Shown: positions 27,533-36,075 of the stretch, piece after piece
Layout: every line of letters begins with the position of its first letter
Position numbering within the stretch: position 1 is the first letter of the stretch
Assembly: GCF_003347605.1 (NCBI RefSeq)
Contig: NZ_QDFZ01000008.1
Span: forward strand, 176,238 to 240,237
DNA: 64,000 nucleotides
From: Chryseobacterium sp. KLBC 52
GTDB lineage: Bacteria > Bacteroidota > Bacteroidia > Flavobacteriales > Weeksellaceae
Reading direction: 5' to 3'
The notes under the pieces: model-generated
The model's input: only the letters and a program-made list of their open reading frames with translations
Databases searched by the model: none
Told to the model about the DNA's origin: nothing
Program-made: the position numbers and the translations under genes

Positions 27533-27849
27533 TTCCTTATTTTAATTTTAAATTTTAGGTGTGCAAATTTAGTTAAAAAAATTGAATACTAGCAAATTAG
27601 TGGCAAAATATTTTTATTCAAAGAGTTGGACTTTTTATGTATACACTATATTAAGCAGGGGTAATGATAATTTAACAATAAAATAATACAGCCGGATAAA
27701 GGTACAAAAATTTGATGAATAAAATGTAATGAATCCTTGTTGCAGCAGGCTTTACAGCGCTTTATAATCTTGAGCATTACATTTTGAAACCCTCTTATCT
27801 GTCCCCATCCATCTCAAGGAATTGATTTTTTTAAATGAATCAAAATTTT
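27533..27849. other. Intergenic region between hup and the T6SS regulator gene
   Basis: 317 bases. Holds the hup promoter at its left end; the remainder is AT-rich with no hairpin or open frame of note. Confidence 0.5.
27564..27596 (-). promoter_or_regulatory. Promoter of hup
   Basis: Minus strand: TTTG (27596-27593), about 21 bases, then TAAATTTG (27571-27564), matching the flavobacterial -33/-7 pattern; 31 bases before the ATG at 27532. Confidence 0.55.
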
Positions 27850-28521
27850 TTATAAACTGGAGTTATAGTATCCGTTTTCTACACAAAAACGAATAAGGTG
27901 AAGCTTGGTTTTTAAACCCAGTTTTTCTGTTAGTCTGTTGATGTAAGTATCTATGGTTCTGGTGCTCAGATTGAGCTTTTCAGCAATTTCTTTATTGCTG
28001 AATCCTTCATAACAGAATCTCATAAGCTGTATTTCTGCCGGTGAAAGCTCTTCCTGCCCTTTTTTCTGCCTGTCCATATACTCCTGTACGGCAAGTGGCT
28101 GCTGTTCCCATTCTTTGGAATAAGCCTGATAATCAAAGTCTTCAGAAGCAATGCTTCCTTTGATAATATCCTTTATAATGGTACTTTTTTTCTGACAGTA
28201 ATAGATATTGGGAATCTTGGAAAGGATCTCGGCCATATCTTCCTGATAGGTGCCGGAATAGGTGATGATAGGGGTTTCTGTATTGTTTTTTCTGATGTAC
28301 TTAATGGCTTCAATCCCACTTAATACCGGCATGAAGAGTTCAATAATGAACACATCTTCCTGTCTTCTGTAGATTCTGTTTACCAGTTCATGCCCATTGT
28401 TACAATCATTCAGAAGCATATAGAAAGGATTTTCCATAAGGGTTTTGATCATTATTTTTTTAAAATAAAAATCACTGTCTGCAATGGAAAAACGTACGGT
28501 ATTAGATAATATTTTACTCAT
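27850..28521 (-). CDS. Atypical LuxR-type response regulator, likely T6SS regulator
   Basis: 223 residues. N-terminal receiver-like domain (about 10-130) and C-terminal LuxR helix-turn-helix (LSPAEIQLMRFCYEGFSNKE, then TRTIDTYINRLTEKLG). The acidic pair is ADSD (D15, D17), but the phosphoacceptor position reads FIIELFMP with Glu61 where Asp is expected, so normal phosphotransfer is unlikely; Glu can mimic the active form. The gene is divergent from the T6SS genes and is the natural candidate for control of the island, including the hcp operators. Confidence 0.88.
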   Translation of the reverse strand: MSKILSNTVRFSIADSDFYFKKIMIKTLMENPFYMLLNDCNNGHELVNRIYRRQEDVFIIELFMPVLSGIEAIKYIRKNNTETPIITYSGTYQEDMAEILSKIPNIYYCQKKSTIIKDIIKGSIASEDFDYQAYSKEWEQQPLAVQEYMDRQKKGQEELSPAEIQLMRFCYEGFSNKEIAEKLNLSTRTIDTYINRLTEKLGLKTKLHLIRFCVENGYYNSSL

Positions 28522-28701
28522 TCTTAATATCGATTTGGCGAATGATATTTAAAATTTAGAGGTCTAATTTATGAAAAACTTATCAAAGTGAAAATTAATA
28601 TTAATTTAATCAGGGTTTTCACGAAACGGACCTGGGGGAAATTACGTATTGTGCATAAAAATTTTTTTTTATATTTTCACAGGCCAAACAAATCGCAAAT
28701 T

Positions 28702-29238
28702 ATGTCTTCTAACAGGGAAAAAAAATTAAACAAATCTGACGTAAGAACGGGCATTTGGAAGTTTATTCTGTCATTTGTCGTTTTGTCGGTTGTATCTTTT
28801 GCTTGCTTATTTCTCTTCTTTAAGAGTTATGATATACAGCGGGAAGGAATTAGCCGTGAAGCCGAAGCCTATAAAGAACTGATGCTTCGAAGTGACGTGC
28901 TAAAGGATCACATTGATGATATTTACGACAAAATGAACCAGCTTAGCATTAATAAGGTGGAGAATGAAGTGTTTCTCAGAACCAGTATCATGGACAATGT
29001 GAGAGACGCCAAAAACATTATGGGTAAAGACAGTGTACAGAGCTTTAAACATTATGCTGTACTGATGAAACAGATTGTACCGATGATGACTTTAAAAGCC
29101 AAGATCATTGAAGTGGAGTATCAGAAGAAAACGGTTTTAAGAGACCTTGATGAATGTATGGGCAAAATCAAGGTAACCAACAATGAACTGAGAAAAGACC
29201 CTACAAGAAATTTCACCGGAAGTAAAAGAAGAAGATAA
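28702..29238 (+). CDS. T6SS-iii membrane protein, TssO-like (copy 1)
   Basis: About 178 residues from ATG at 28702 (MSSNREKKLNKSD); the upstream extension to 28588 lies in the leader. One transmembrane helix (about 18-38, FILSFVVLSVVSFACLFLFF), then a charged coiled-coil periplasmic part. Shape and position match TssO, the Bacteroidota T6SS-iii component. A second similar gene follows, so one may be TssO and the other a paralogue; this could not be settled. Confidence 0.75.
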   Translation: MSSNREKKLNKSDVRTGIWKFILSFVVLSVVSFACLFLFFKSYDIQREGISREAEAYKELMLRSDVLKDHIDDIYDKMNQLSINKVENEVFLRTSIMDNVRDAKNIMGKDSVQSFKHYAVLMKQIVPMMTLKAKIIEVEYQKKTVLRDLDECMGKIKVTNNELRKDPTRNFTGSKRRR

Positions 29239-29249
29239 AAAGAAAAGAT

Positions 29250-29774
29250 ATGCAAGGACAAATCACATTATCTAAGAAAGAAAGGCATTATCAGTTTTTT
29301 TATTTGATACTGATGCTGGTAACTGCAATGTTATTTTTGGGAGTGATCTTTTTAAAAGGATTTGTATCTCCTTTTTCTGACGAAGATGTAAGAGGAATTC
29401 AGAATCTTGAGCAGAAAGCAGAATTTGAACAACACCAGAAAGTTGTTCTTCCCATCATGGACAGTACGTACACCATGATCACTAAACTTACGGACGACGG
29501 GCCGCAGCCTTTTATCGAAAACAATATCCAGCTGGGTGTTAACGACCTTAACAGCTATTTCAACAGTACTGACGTTGTGGATATCCGCAAAGATGCTTAT
29601 CCACAGATCGCAAAATTTTATAAAATGTATTTTGATGACAAAAAAGTCATTTCAACCACCTCTGAAGATATTAAAATTTTCCAGAAACAGGTAGATGAAT
29701 GCAGAATCGGATTCAAAGATAAGCAGAATAAGCTTTATCAGCGCGAACAGGATCTGAAAGCAAGAATGCAGTAA
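29250..29774 (+). CDS. tssO: T6SS-iii membrane protein, TssO-like (copy 2)
   Basis: 174 residues. Short cytoplasmic N-terminus with one helix (about 15-34, FYLILMLVTAMLFLGVIFLK), then a periplasmic helical coil ending KLYQREQDLKARMQ. Same architecture as copy 1. TssO is part of the membrane-anchored assembly that replaces TssJLM in subtype iii. Assignment by architecture and order, not alignment. Confidence 0.78.
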   Translation: MQGQITLSKKERHYQFFYLILMLVTAMLFLGVIFLKGFVSPFSDEDVRGIQNLEQKAEFEQHQKVVLPIMDSTYTMITKLTDDGPQPFIENNIQLGVNDLNSYFNSTDVVDIRKDAYPQIAKFYKMYFDDKKVISTTSEDIKIFQKQVDECRIGFKDKQNKLYQREQDLKARMQ

Positions 29775-29823
29775 GCAAATAAATACTAGGAATTTTAAAT
29801 AAAACACATCACAATTACTAACT

Positions 29824-30735
29824 ATGAATTATTTTCAAAAGAACAAGAAAAACATTATTATCGGTGTTATTGCAACTTTGCTGATCGCAGCATTGGTTGC
29901 TCTGTGGCTGCAGAAAAAGGTAATACATTCAGCCGATGATATTGTTGGGGTGGTTTATCCGTCTTCGCTGGCGGTAGGAGACACACTTTTATTCGAAGAT
30001 AAAACCCAGTTTGCGAAAACCAAAAGATGGAATTTCGGGGATGGGACAACTTCAGATAAAAACAGTGGTATTCACTTCTATAATAAACCAGGGTACTATC
30101 AGGTAAGTTTGATCGTTGACAACAAGTACACGAAATCTTTCCCTGTAATGGTAGGCGCAAGAAGCGTTCAGAAACCAAAAGATACTGCAATGGCAAAAAC
30201 AACGATCGAAGCTGTGAGCCAGGCAATGCAAAATGAAAATGTGACTTTCCGTGCTGTTTCTGATGCCAAACAGTTTGCATGGAAATTCGGTGAGTCCGGA
30301 AATACAGATGCTAAGGACAAATTTACCATCTATTCCTATAAAAAACCTGGAGAGTATCTGGTGACTCTTTACACAGAACAAAGCCAGGATCCTATCTATC
30401 ACCGTATCAAAATTCTTCCGGCTTATGATGCTCTTGCAGAAGATGAAGTTTCGGTAGAAGACTCTTATGCAAAAGTAGATAGTGATTTCAAATATCACCT
30501 GCAGCAGATTGCTAACGGAAACAGCTTCAATATGCATTACAATTACCTGTTGAAAACGTATCTGTGTAACAATGAAAATACTGTTGTAAAAGTAAATGAC
30601 AGCAAAGTCAATAATTTCTACATGTATTGTGCAGGCCTTCAGTTTGACAAAAATACGGTGATCCAGACAGTAAAAGTAAATCTGGATGACACGCAGAACT
30701 GTGTAACTAAAGTAGATATTAATCAAAGCAAATAA
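29824..30735 (+). CDS. T6SS-iii protein with PKD domain, TssP-like
   Basis: 303 residues: a single membrane helix (about 10-28), then a PKD-type beta domain (RWNFGDGTTSDKN, FYNKPGYYQVSLIVDNKY), a second similar beta region, and a C-terminal helical tail. It lies between TssO-like and TssR genes, where TssP is expected in Bacteroidota clusters. The PKD fold suggests protein-protein contact in the periplasm. Confidence 0.75.
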   Translation: MNYFQKNKKNIIIGVIATLLIAALVALWLQKKVIHSADDIVGVVYPSSLAVGDTLLFEDKTQFAKTKRWNFGDGTTSDKNSGIHFYNKPGYYQVSLIVDNKYTKSFPVMVGARSVQKPKDTAMAKTTIEAVSQAMQNENVTFRAVSDAKQFAWKFGESGNTDAKDKFTIYSYKKPGEYLVTLYTEQSQDPIYHRIKILPAYDALAEDEVSVEDSYAKVDSDFKYHLQQIANGNSFNMHYNYLLKTYLCNNENTVVKVNDSKVNNFYMYCAGLQFDKNTVIQTVKVNLDDTQNCVTKVDINQSK

Positions 30736-30782
30736 TTTCGTCCGGTCTTACGGATGTGCCAATCATAAAAAGATTAAATAGG

Positions 30783-33188
30783 ATGAAAAATAAATTTCCT
30801 CTAGCAGCATATTATATAGGGTTATCAGTATTATTGACGAGTTGCCAGGTAAAGCTGCCGTCAAAGAAAACCCCGGAGCCTTCACAGTATGGGCAGGTGG
30901 ATGCTTCACCTGTCGTTAACGGGTATCCAAAAAAGTCAGTTCCATGGATTGTTATTTCAGACAGATCCAGAAATACAGCTTATTTGGATAAAGATGATGA
31001 GAAGTCTTACAAAGAAGTGAAATTCCTTGAACCTTTAATGGTTCTGAAACATAGAGACGGAATGGTAAAAGTAGCGGAATATGTTCCGGATGCTTTAATG
31101 AAAAAAGTTTCCCCAAAATCAGTCAAAACATACGGCTGGATTCAGGAATCTGACCTCCTTCTTTGGAATAATGCTTTAAAAAGCGAAAAAACAGGTTATC
31201 CTGTAAGAGTTGCCGTAGTACCTAACAACAGCGAAGTTATCAGAAATGCTGAAAGATACTACAAAAACGACTCTATTATGGTGTTTAATTCACCAAGCCT
31301 TATTGAAACAGCCAACGTGAAAATTCCTAACGGACAAATTGTATATGTGTACAAGATGGCCGAAAATAACAAACGTTTCCTGGTAGGTAAAAAACCATCT
31401 GTTGATATGGACAGTATCAACAAAGGGCTTTATGGCTGGGTAAGCTCCAACGTGATCTCCAGCTGGGGAGAACGTTCTGCGATCAGACTTAAAAATACAA
31501 CAGGTATTAACGATACAACATTGGGAATTCATGAAGGACATCCGGGAGGATCTGCATCAGATGCGGCCAACAAAACAGCCATCCTTCTTACTGATGTAAA
31601 TAAGAGAACACAACTGGAAAATATTTTTCCGGTAAATCTTCCTTTAGAAGAAGCTCCGACTCCGGATACCAAGACAAAATATTTCACCAATATTTTAGAT
31701 TACAGTAAGAACTTTGTATCCAATGTTCTGGGGGAACCCATCTATTTTGACCGCTACAGAGAAATCACAGAAAAAGATAAGAATATCAATATTGTCTTTG
31801 CATTGGATGTAAGTGCCGGCAATGCACCTTATGCACCTATTGTAAAATCATTATTACAGGATCTTCAGCTTAGATTTGAAAAACCTTCTTATTTCAGCAA
31901 TGTTAAGTATGGTGTGGTTTTATACAAGAACAATCCTTGCGGAGATAATGTTTCGGTATCCAATTTAAGCACAGATTACAGCAAGATCACCACATTTATT
32001 GATCAGAAAACAAATGAAATGAACTGTGCAAGCAATAGCGGCTACCAGCCGGTAGGAGAAGCTCTTACTGCAGCAGGAAACCTTCTTTCAAATGTACCTG
32101 ATGAAACCAATATCGTTGTTACTGTAGGAACTTCTGCCAACCAAAGCGGAAATATGTACAGTGTAATCAGTTCATTAACGCAGGCCCAGGCAAGATTAAT
32201 CATGTTCCAGACCAGTGCAAGATCATCCGATACTTACAATGATTTTGTATTGATGGCAGAAAATGTGGTTACCAATACTGCCAAAAATATTGCTGAGCTT
32301 AAAAAGCAGAAGATCATCAACCAAAATGATGTTTTAACCAAGAATAATTTCAGCCTTGTAGAAGGAGATACAGGATTCTTCTCTCTGGCTTATCCTAAAC
32401 AGAGTATGTCTCAGGGATTCGTTATTTTCCCTAAGAAAGGAGACATTACCACTCCGGGATTCCTGAAAAAATCAGTTGACAGCCTTATTGCCCAGGTTAC
32501 TTTAGATAATCAGACTATTGATAAGTCTCTTAACGAATACTTCCATTCATCTGTAGGAGCAGGTAGAACAGATGTGGATTTAAAATATAAATACCTGTAC
32601 CCGGGACTTACCAATCCGGTTTCTGCCGGAATTGCAGCACAGTTGATCAACTACGGAAGCCCATTCCTTGTAAAAGGATATATCCCGAAAGATCTGAAAG
32701 ATTTTACGCCAGGAATAGAAAAGGGAATCCTTATTTCCGAATCGGAATATGATAACTTAAAAGCGTTCTACACAGAAGTTTACAGAAATACCCAGGCGGA
32801 TCGTGCAGACTTTAATCAGGGGAGAGCTATTAAAGAGTATGTTAAATTACTGAAGAAGTATAATCCTACGATAAAATTCTTAGATAAAGGAGCACTTTAT
32901 GAGCTGCCAATGTCTTATGCAATCGGAATGAGTACAGGGTTTGACCTTTCTGAAGAAGAACTGATGGCTAAATATAAGCTGAAAGGCTGGAAAAAATCAA
33001 AAGTTGTTCCTGGTGAAACGGTGAAAAACTATTTCCAGCACTATAAAAACTTAGCAGACAGAATGCTTGCCAACAGAAACAACCCGGCTGTAAAAATTCA
33101 GCAGAACGGACAGACTTTCTACTGGCTTAATGAGTACTTTACTCCATCCAGAATTCCGAGCGAACAACCGGAATACACAAAGCATTAA
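30783..33188 (+). CDS. tssR: T6SS-iii lipoprotein TssR
   Basis: About 801 residues from ATG at 30783 (MKNKFPLAAYYIG); the first in-frame start at 30756 adds 9 residues before the signal. Lipobox LLTSC (Cys about residue 21). N-terminal SH3-like region (about 45-160), then a VWA-like core starting INIVFALDVSAGNAPYAP with a DxSxG MIDAS-type motif, and a long C-terminal part. Size and order match TssR, a subtype-iii-specific component. The surface-linked lipoprotein anchor fits a place at the outer membrane or periplasm. Confidence 0.85.
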   Translation: MKNKFPLAAYYIGLSVLLTSCQVKLPSKKTPEPSQYGQVDASPVVNGYPKKSVPWIVISDRSRNTAYLDKDDEKSYKEVKFLEPLMVLKHRDGMVKVAEYVPDALMKKVSPKSVKTYGWIQESDLLLWNNALKSEKTGYPVRVAVVPNNSEVIRNAERYYKNDSIMVFNSPSLIETANVKIPNGQIVYVYKMAENNKRFLVGKKPSVDMDSINKGLYGWVSSNVISSWGERSAIRLKNTTGINDTTLGIHEGHPGGSASDAANKTAILLTDVNKRTQLENIFPVNLPLEEAPTPDTKTKYFTNILDYSKNFVSNVLGEPIYFDRYREITEKDKNINIVFALDVSAGNAPYAPIVKSLLQDLQLRFEKPSYFSNVKYGVVLYKNNPCGDNVSVSNLSTDYSKITTFIDQKTNEMNCASNSGYQPVGEALTAAGNLLSNVPDETNIVVTVGTSANQSGNMYSVISSLTQAQARLIMFQTSARSSDTYNDFVLMAENVVTNTAKNIAELKKQKIINQNDVLTKNNFSLVEGDTGFFSLAYPKQSMSQGFVIFPKKGDITTPGFLKKSVDSLIAQVTLDNQTIDKSLNEYFHSSVGAGRTDVDLKYKYLYPGLTNPVSAGIAAQLINYGSPFLVKGYIPKDLKDFTPGIEKGILISESEYDNLKAFYTEVYRNTQADRADFNQGRAIKEYVKLLKKYNPTIKFLDKGALYELPMSYAIGMSTGFDLSEEELMAKYKLKGWKKSKVVPGETVKNYFQHYKNLADRMLANRNNPAVKIQQNGQTFYWLNEYFTPSRIPSEQPEYTKH

Positions 33189-33209
33189 AAAACATTTTTT
33201 TATAATATC

Positions 33210-33240
33210 AAAAGCAGGAGTATCTACTTCTGCTTTTTTT
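33210..33240 (+). terminator. Terminator after tssR
   Basis: AAAGCAG..AGTA / TACT..CTGCTTT hairpin followed by a run of T. Confidence 0.75.
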
Positions 33241-33416
33241 CTGCTGTAGAGCGAGGCAATATATTGATTACTTTTTAAACCTTAAACCTTAAACTTCTAA
33301 CCCCTAAAGTCTGTTTATTTCTCTTTAATGTGTAAAATTGTCTTTTATCTAAAAAGAGAGAAATAATTTAAAATACTGTATTAATGGTAGTTATATTAGG
33401 GTTCGTAAATCCATTG

Positions 33417-33509
33417 TCGTAGAATTACGACAAGAAATCGTAGAACTACTACAAAATCTCAGATTTATAGTGAAAAGTTTTTTTTAGCGGAAAAGAGCCT
33501 CTATATTTG
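33417..33509 (+). promoter_or_regulatory. hcp1 operator pair and promoter
   Basis: Inverted-repeat sites TCGTAGAATTACGA (33417-33430) and TCGTAGAACTACTA (33438-33451), starts exactly 21 bp apart, then TATATTTG at 33502-33509, 64 bp after the start of the nearer site. Same layout at the other three hcp genes. Position suggests an activator acting from about -70 and -91. Confidence 0.75.
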
Positions 33510-33560
33510 CTGAACAATCACCGAATCACAAAATATTACTAACGATTAAATTTACTAATC

Positions 33561-33968
33561 ATGGCCGAAAGAAATTCAAGAGGAATCTTAAAATTCAATA
33601 ATGGAGAAGGACAGAAGCTGTTAAAAATGAATTACAGCGTTTCCAGATCTACAGACGTTTCAGGGCGTGTAGCATCAGATCCTTCTAACGCATTAATCAA
33701 GGTTACAGTAGAAGCTACTGAAAAATCAGATATCCTTGAAAGCTTACTAAACGGTAAATACAAGCCGACAGTAGGAGAGATTACTTTCAACAAATCTCAT
33801 GAAGAAGGAACATTGATTACGCTGAACTGGCAGAACGGATACGTAATCCAGCACCAGGTAGATTTCGACGCCATCGACAGCAACAGTATGCTGATCAGCT
33901 TCGTAATCAGTGCGGAGACAATTGATTACGGTACTTCTCAATACGCTGGGCTATGGCCATCCAGCTAA
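33561..33968 (+). CDS. tssD: T6SS tube protein Hcp (TssD), copy 1
   Basis: 135 residues; ends WPSS where the other copies end WPSAGK or WPSSGK. It also differs in TLNWQNGYVIQHQV (others TLKWENGYVIQHEV). Bacteroidota-type Hcp with a single beta-barrel domain, forming hexameric tube rings with effectors or VgrG on top. Has the conserved leader CGATTAAAT..AATCATGG. Directly precedes vgrG1. Confidence 0.93.
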   Translation: MAERNSRGILKFNNGEGQKLLKMNYSVSRSTDVSGRVASDPSNALIKVTVEATEKSDILESLLNGKYKPTVGEITFNKSHEEGTLITLNWQNGYVIQHQVDFDAIDSNSMLISFVISAETIDYGTSQYAGLWPSS

Positions 33969-34001
33969 ATACTGACACACATTATCAACATTCATAAGAA
34001 G

Positions 34002-34034
34002 AAAGACTGTCCCTATTTAAGACGGTCTTTTTTT
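34002..34034 (+). terminator. Terminator after hcp1
   Basis: AAAGACTGTC / GACGGTCTTT hairpin followed by TTTTTT, 41 bases after the stop. It makes high hcp output separable from vgrG1, which has its own TAAATTTG box at 34101-34108. Confidence 0.75.
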
Positions 34035-34141
34035 GCCTGAATAAAAAAAACTATACCTGAAAATTTCATTCTATAACATATTTATATAGTGTCTGTTATA
34101 TAAATTTGTTATCTTTAATACCCAACACAAACACAAAGCAT

Positions 34142-36073
34142 ATGAAAACCGAATCAAAGACCAAAGGATCTTCTTTCCGTCCGTCACAGAATGCAGATGG
34201 GATATCCGAGAATCATCACGCAGGGATCAACCGGCTGGTTAAATTATCACTGGTTGTAGAAGGTAAAATTATTAAGTACTATAAACATTTCACTCTTAAA
34301 CAAAAAGCGGGTCACCACCACGAATTCAATCTTATTCTTGCTCACGATGCTTTAGGAGATAGGCAGAGCCATACCCTTGAAGAAGCCAATAAATTTTTGG
34401 GAAAACGTCTTACGGCTGTTATTTCCTACAAAGATATTGAGAAGAGCCCGGAAAGAAATTTCGTTGGGATTATTACCAAAGTCGGATTCAGCCAGGAAAA
34501 AATGAGTCTGGGAAATATTGTGCTTTCCGGATACAGCCCAACGATCCTGCTGGACGGTGCTCCGCATATCCAGAGTTTTGGTGGCAGCCAACCCGTTAAT
34601 ATGGGAATCATAGCCAAAGAAGTAATACAACAGGGAATAGATAAAGAGCGTTTTGATATCAGGGTTGATACCAATGATTATTCTCAGATCATTTACAGCA
34701 GCCAGTATAACGAAACCCATTACAATTATCTGGCGAGAATGGCTGAAGCTTATGGCGAACAGTTCTATTACGATGGTGAAGTATTGCATTTCGGAAAGCT
34801 TCCTCCGCAGAATAAACCTATAAAACTTTTATATGGAAGCAATGCGGATAATATCAAAGTAGAGCTAAAAGCGGTTCATACAAAACCTCAGTATTATGGC
34901 TATAACAGCAGTAAAAATGAAAAACTGACCTCAGGAGAAACTCCGGTTGACCATTTGGGTGATTTAGCCCGTACAGCATACAATCATAACGATAAAATAT
35001 ATAAAACTCCGGCATTACAGGTTGCGCCTATCAAAGCAACAACGCATCTGGATGTGGAGCATTCTCAAAGAAGTACATCAGGAAGTGAGGCCGTTAATGT
35101 ATTTTCAGTTTCAGGATCTACAACCGTTCCGTTTTTACATCCGGGATGTATTGCAGATATTCATATGAGAAAACAGGATAGTAATGAAACTTCCTATTTT
35201 ACAAAGGTGATGGTGACAGAAGCTGTCCATGAAATTGATACAATTGGTCATTACACCGGAACTTTCGAATCTATTGCTGCAGACACGGGATTTCTGCCTA
35301 AACCGGAATTTACGGTACCGGCTGCTCAGCCACAGATCGCAACTGTTATTTCCAATACGGATCCGGAAGGTCAGGGAAGAGTTCAGGTAAGATTCGACTG
35401 GCAGATGAATGATAATACTCACTTTGTAAGAGTAATGAGCCCGGATGCAGGAGGAACCGATCAGATTACTCAAAACCGTGGTTATGTAGCCATTCCCGAG
35501 GTAGGCGATCAGGTAATGGTTAATTTCGTGCACAGTCATCCGGACAGACCGTTTGTGATGGGAGGAATGTTCCATGGCGGAATAGGCCTTGGCGGTGGAG
35601 CAGACAACCGGGTAAAATCTATACAAACGCGAAGCGGTCACAGGATCGTTTTCACAGAAGATGAAAGTATCATTATTACAGACAAAAGCGGAAATGAGAT
35701 CCATCTGGATACAACCGGAAGTAATATTAATATCACGGCGCCGGAAACTATGACCCTGAACTGTAAGAATATGAACATCAATGTAGGAGAGAATATGACG
35801 ACGACGGTGGGAATGAATAAGTCTGATAGTATCGGACTAAATAATACTGAGACTGTAGGCGCTATGAAACTTACTTCGGTCATAGGAAATGTAAGTACAT
35901 TCATTACGGGTAAACTTACTGAAATTATTGAAGGAGATGTACACAGCGAAACAAAGAAGGAAAGAAATGAAATTTCAGAAAAGGAAATTAACATTACCTC
36001 CAATGCTTCCATCAACAAACACGCCCAGCAAGAAGTACAGAACAACAGCGGAGAGAGATCTAAAGCCTATTAA
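34142..36073 (+). CDS. tssI: T6SS spike protein VgrG (TssI), copy 1
   Basis: About 643 residues from ATG at 34142 (MKTESKTKGSS). Layout of a VgrG: gp27-like base (HYNYLARMAEAYGEQFYYDG at about 195-215), gp5-like OB domain (VISNTDPEGQGRVQVRFDW), then a beta-prism/needle rich in short N-T-G repeats (INITAPETMTLNCKNMNINV). No C-terminal toxin extension, so it must carry separate effectors. The protease effector starts 2 bases after the stop. Confidence 0.93.
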   Translation: MKTESKTKGSSFRPSQNADGISENHHAGINRLVKLSLVVEGKIIKYYKHFTLKQKAGHHHEFNLILAHDALGDRQSHTLEEANKFLGKRLTAVISYKDIEKSPERNFVGIITKVGFSQEKMSLGNIVLSGYSPTILLDGAPHIQSFGGSQPVNMGIIAKEVIQQGIDKERFDIRVDTNDYSQIIYSSQYNETHYNYLARMAEAYGEQFYYDGEVLHFGKLPPQNKPIKLLYGSNADNIKVELKAVHTKPQYYGYNSSKNEKLTSGETPVDHLGDLARTAYNHNDKIYKTPALQVAPIKATTHLDVEHSQRSTSGSEAVNVFSVSGSTTVPFLHPGCIADIHMRKQDSNETSYFTKVMVTEAVHEIDTIGHYTGTFESIAADTGFLPKPEFTVPAAQPQIATVISNTDPEGQGRVQVRFDWQMNDNTHFVRVMSPDAGGTDQITQNRGYVAIPEVGDQVMVNFVHSHPDRPFVMGGMFHGGIGLGGGADNRVKSIQTRSGHRIVFTEDESIIITDKSGNEIHLDTTGSNINITAPETMTLNCKNMNINVGENMTTTVGMNKSDSIGLNNTETVGAMKLTSVIGNVSTFITGKLTEIIEGDVHSETKKERNEISEKEINITSNASINKHAQQEVQNNSGERSKAY

Positions 36074-36075
36074 TT

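Larger units (their letters stand above)
33189..33560. other. Regulatory intergenic region upstream of hcp1
   Basis: 372 bases: tssR terminator, an AT-rich spacer, then the 21-bp-spaced operators, promoter and conserved leader of hcp1. Confidence 0.6.

Noticed and set aside
28588..28701. Longer start for the first TssO-like protein
   Set aside because: The extra 38 residues read through the likely leader; ATG at 28702 gives the usual short cytoplasmic N-terminus.
30052..30726. 224-codon frame antisense to the TssP-like gene
   Set aside because: Opposite strand of a well-supported gene, Cys/Phe/Ile-rich shadow composition, no plausible start context.
35135..35704. 189-codon frame antisense to vgrG1
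   Set aside because: Shadow of vgrG1 with biased composition; no family signal.
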